A stretch of 7,870 bases of DNA from Rhodococcus sp. IITR03 (GTDB lineage: Bacteria; Actinomycetota; Actinomycetes; Mycobacteriales; Mycobacteriaceae), in NCBI GenBank assembly GCA_001017865.1, contig LATQ01000288.1, positions 1 through 7,870 on the forward strand, written 5' to 3'. The notes under the pieces are model-generated. The model was given only the letters and a program-made list of their open reading frames with translations, searched no databases and was not told the DNA's origin. Positions 7,106-7,870 of this stretch are shown piece after piece. The position numbers were made by a program, and so were the translations under genes. Numbering within the stretch: the stretch's first letter is position 1; every line of letters begins with the position of its first letter.

Positions 7106-7147
7106 GGGAGGCCCACCCGCCCTACCACCGAGGACGACGGACCTCCC
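7106..7147 (-). terminator. Hairpin terminator between DUF2516 and the diiron operon
   Basis: On the minus strand GGGAGGTCC pairs with GGCCTCCC and its flanks (nine positions, one mismatch) around a loop of about 24 bases, followed by CCCTTTCGCTT. It would stop transcription coming from hbhA-DUF2516 before the promoter of the diiron gene. The T-run is short and the loop long, so efficiency is uncertain. Confidence 0.45.
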
Positions 7148-7150
7148 TGA

Positions 7151-7206
7151 TCACCACCGCGAAGTTCGGGCTCCGCAGTCACCACCGCGAAGCTCGGGCT
7201 CCGCAG
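7151..7206. repeat. Two tandem 28-bp repeats abutting the DUF2516 stop codon
   Basis: Two copies (7151-7178 and 7179-7206) begin TCACCACCGCGAAG and end GGGCTCCGCAG, differing at one base (T7165 versus C7193). The first nine bases of a third copy (7207-7215) are the last codons and stop of the DUF2516 gene. In the minus-strand RNA each copy can fold: GCGGAGC pairs with GCUUCGC in the copy next to the gene (7 bp, one G-U, CCGA loop), and one pair shorter in the other. They lie directly downstream of the DUF2516 stop, so they may act as 3'-end stabilisers or as part of the terminator at 7106-7147. Confidence 0.8.
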
Positions 7207-7500
7207 TCACCACCGACGGCGTTGAACCTCCTCGACCCGCGGGCGGACGTCCACGAGGTACACGCACACCGCGACAACCGCGATGATCCCGAGCAGACCC
7301 ACCGCGCCGAAGACGACGAGGACGAGCAGCGCGGCCACGAGGATGCCGAGCCAGACCGGCTTGGTCAGCTTGTCGACGGCCGGAAACGCCTCGGCGGGCT
7401 GGCGCACGACGTGGAACAACGCGAATCCCGCCCCGGCGATGGCGATGATCTGCAGCGCGAGGATGATCAGACCGGCAAGTGAATCGACATTCGTCACCAC
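7207..7500 (-). CDS. DUF2516 family small membrane protein
   Basis: Intact 97-residue protein starting at one of two adjacent GTG codons (7500-7498 or 7497-7495). It has a hydrophobic segment at about 8-32, then the loop VRQPAEAFPAVDKLTKPVWL, whose DKLTKPVWL is the conserved family signature, then two membrane segments (about 49-66 and 66-83) and a basic tail ending EEVQRRRW. Function is not established. In M. tuberculosis the homologue Rv0476 follows hbhA directly, as this gene does here (60 bases), suggesting cotranscription and perhaps a shared role at the cell envelope or lipid surface; that is inference. Confidence 0.85.
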   Translation of the reverse strand: MVTNVDSLAGLIILALQIIAIAGAGFALFHVVRQPAEAFPAVDKLTKPVWLGILVAALLVLVVFGAVGLLGIIAVVAVCVYLVDVRPRVEEVQRRRW

Positions 7501-7506
7501 CCCAGT

Positions 7507-7546
7507 CTACGAGAATCGGCCCCCGTGCGAGTTCGCACGAGGCCGA
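7507..7546 (-). terminator. Imperfect hairpin between hbhA and DUF2516
   Basis: On the minus strand TCGGCC and CGTGCGA pair with complementary arms (7516-7521 with 7541-7546, and 7524-7530 with 7533-7539) around a two-base turn, with a small internal bulge, and then GATTCTCG follows. It could be a partial terminator or attenuator that lowers DUF2516 expression relative to hbhA, or a 3' end stabiliser. Confidence 0.45.
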
Positions 7547-7560
7547 TCGATCGCTGCAGG

Positions 7561-7870
7561 TCAGGAGCCGCTGGTCTTGCGCGGCGCTGCCTTCTTGGCA
7601 GGGGCCTTCTTGGCCGGAGCCTTCGCCGGAGTCTTGGCAGCGGTCTTGGCCGGAGCCTTCGCGGCGGGCGTCGCGGCAACCGTCTTGGCCGGCATCTTCG
7701 CGGGGGTCTTGGCCGGAGCTTCTTGGCCGGAGCCTTGGCCGGGGTGACCTCGACCGGCTCGACCGGGGTGGCCACCGACTCGACCTTCTCCGCAGCCTTG
7801 TCGGCCGCCGCGCGGACTCGCTCGCGCCGCGTCGACCGCCGGCGGTCCGCGGAGCCGTCGCTCGCTCCGC
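7561..7870 (-). CDS. hbhA: Heparin-binding hemagglutinin, C-terminal part, one frameshift
   Basis: The stop is at 7563-7561 and the 5' end lies right of the window. The visible part has a charged stretch (RRRSTRRERVRAAADKAAEK), then VESVATPVEPVEVTP, then about 55 residues of Lys-Ala-Pro repeats (PAKAPAKK, PAKTPAKM, PAKAPAKKAPAKK) ending AAPRKTSGS. That matches the heparin-binding C-terminus of HbhA, a surface adhesin in mycobacteria; a Rhodococcus homologue (MLDS) is a lipid-droplet coat protein. The frame breaks near 7719; one added base restores AKKAPAKTPAK. Histone-like H1/HU proteins share such tails, but the DUF2516 neighbour favours hbhA. The lysines could be methylated, as in mycobacterial HbhA. 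Confidence 0.8.
   Translation of the reverse strand, partial: RSERRLRGPPAVDAARASPRGGRQGCGEGRVGGHPGRAGRGHPGQGSGQEAPAKTPAKMPAKTVAATPAAKAPAKTAAKTPAKAPAKKAPAKKAAPRKTSGS

Noticed and set aside
7151..7215. CRISPR array
   Set aside because: The two 28-bp units are directly adjacent with no spacers and no cas genes are visible.

Overview
The window is high-GC DNA with an actinobacterial gene set, most likely from Rhodococcus or a close mycolic-acid-containing relative (Mycobacteriales). The evidence is the 3' end of a heparin-binding hemagglutinin (hbhA), the adjacent DUF2516 membrane protein, deoC and a DUF2993 lipoprotein-like gene. From memory, this set parallels the Mycobacterium tuberculosis hbhA-Rv0476-(Rv0477)-deoC-Rv0479c neighbourhood. 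The species assignment is inference; the gene families are read from the sequence.

Layout, left to right. 1-205 (+): end of an unrecognised gene. 235-852 (-): AbiEi-type antitoxin-domain protein. 957-about 1706 (+): DUF2993/LmeA-like anchored protein. 1734-2398 (-): deoC, deoxyribose-phosphate aldolase. 2475-2552 (+): possible 25-residue membrane microprotein. 2593-3126 (+): GNAT acetyltransferase. 3123-3994 (+): SAM-dependent methyltransferase, overlapping the GNAT stop as ATGA. 4071-4957 (+): purU, formyltetrahydrofolate deformylase, possibly on a leaderless mRNA, followed by a perfect 14-bp hairpin. 5040-6070 (-): alpha/beta hydrolase. 6111-7032 (-): AurF-like diiron oxygenase, upstream of the hydrolase in one probable operon. 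7033-7206: regulatory stretch with a promoter-like dyad, a terminator-like hairpin and two tandem 28-bp repeats. 7207-7500 (-): DUF2516 membrane protein. 7561-7870 (-): 3' end of hbhA.

The dominant oddity is that most of the longer genes are split between reading frames, and every split is repaired by adding one base. At least twelve such sites occur, nearly all at short G or C runs, including in housekeeping genes (deoC, purU) whose catalytic residues are otherwise intact. This looks like a systematic homopolymer-deletion error of the sequence rather than a cluster of pseudogenes. I therefore annotate each broken gene over its full span and describe the repaired protein.

Functionally the window mixes nucleoside and one-carbon metabolism (deoC, purU), cell-envelope or lipid-associated proteins (hbhA, DUF2516, DUF2993) and a small oxidative operon (diiron oxygenase plus hydrolase) of unknown substrate. 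I see no convincing mobile element, CRISPR array, tRNA or rRNA. The least explained parts are the diiron/hydrolase operon with its dyad-bearing promoter, the tandem hairpin repeats after DUF2516 and the microprotein before the GNAT gene.
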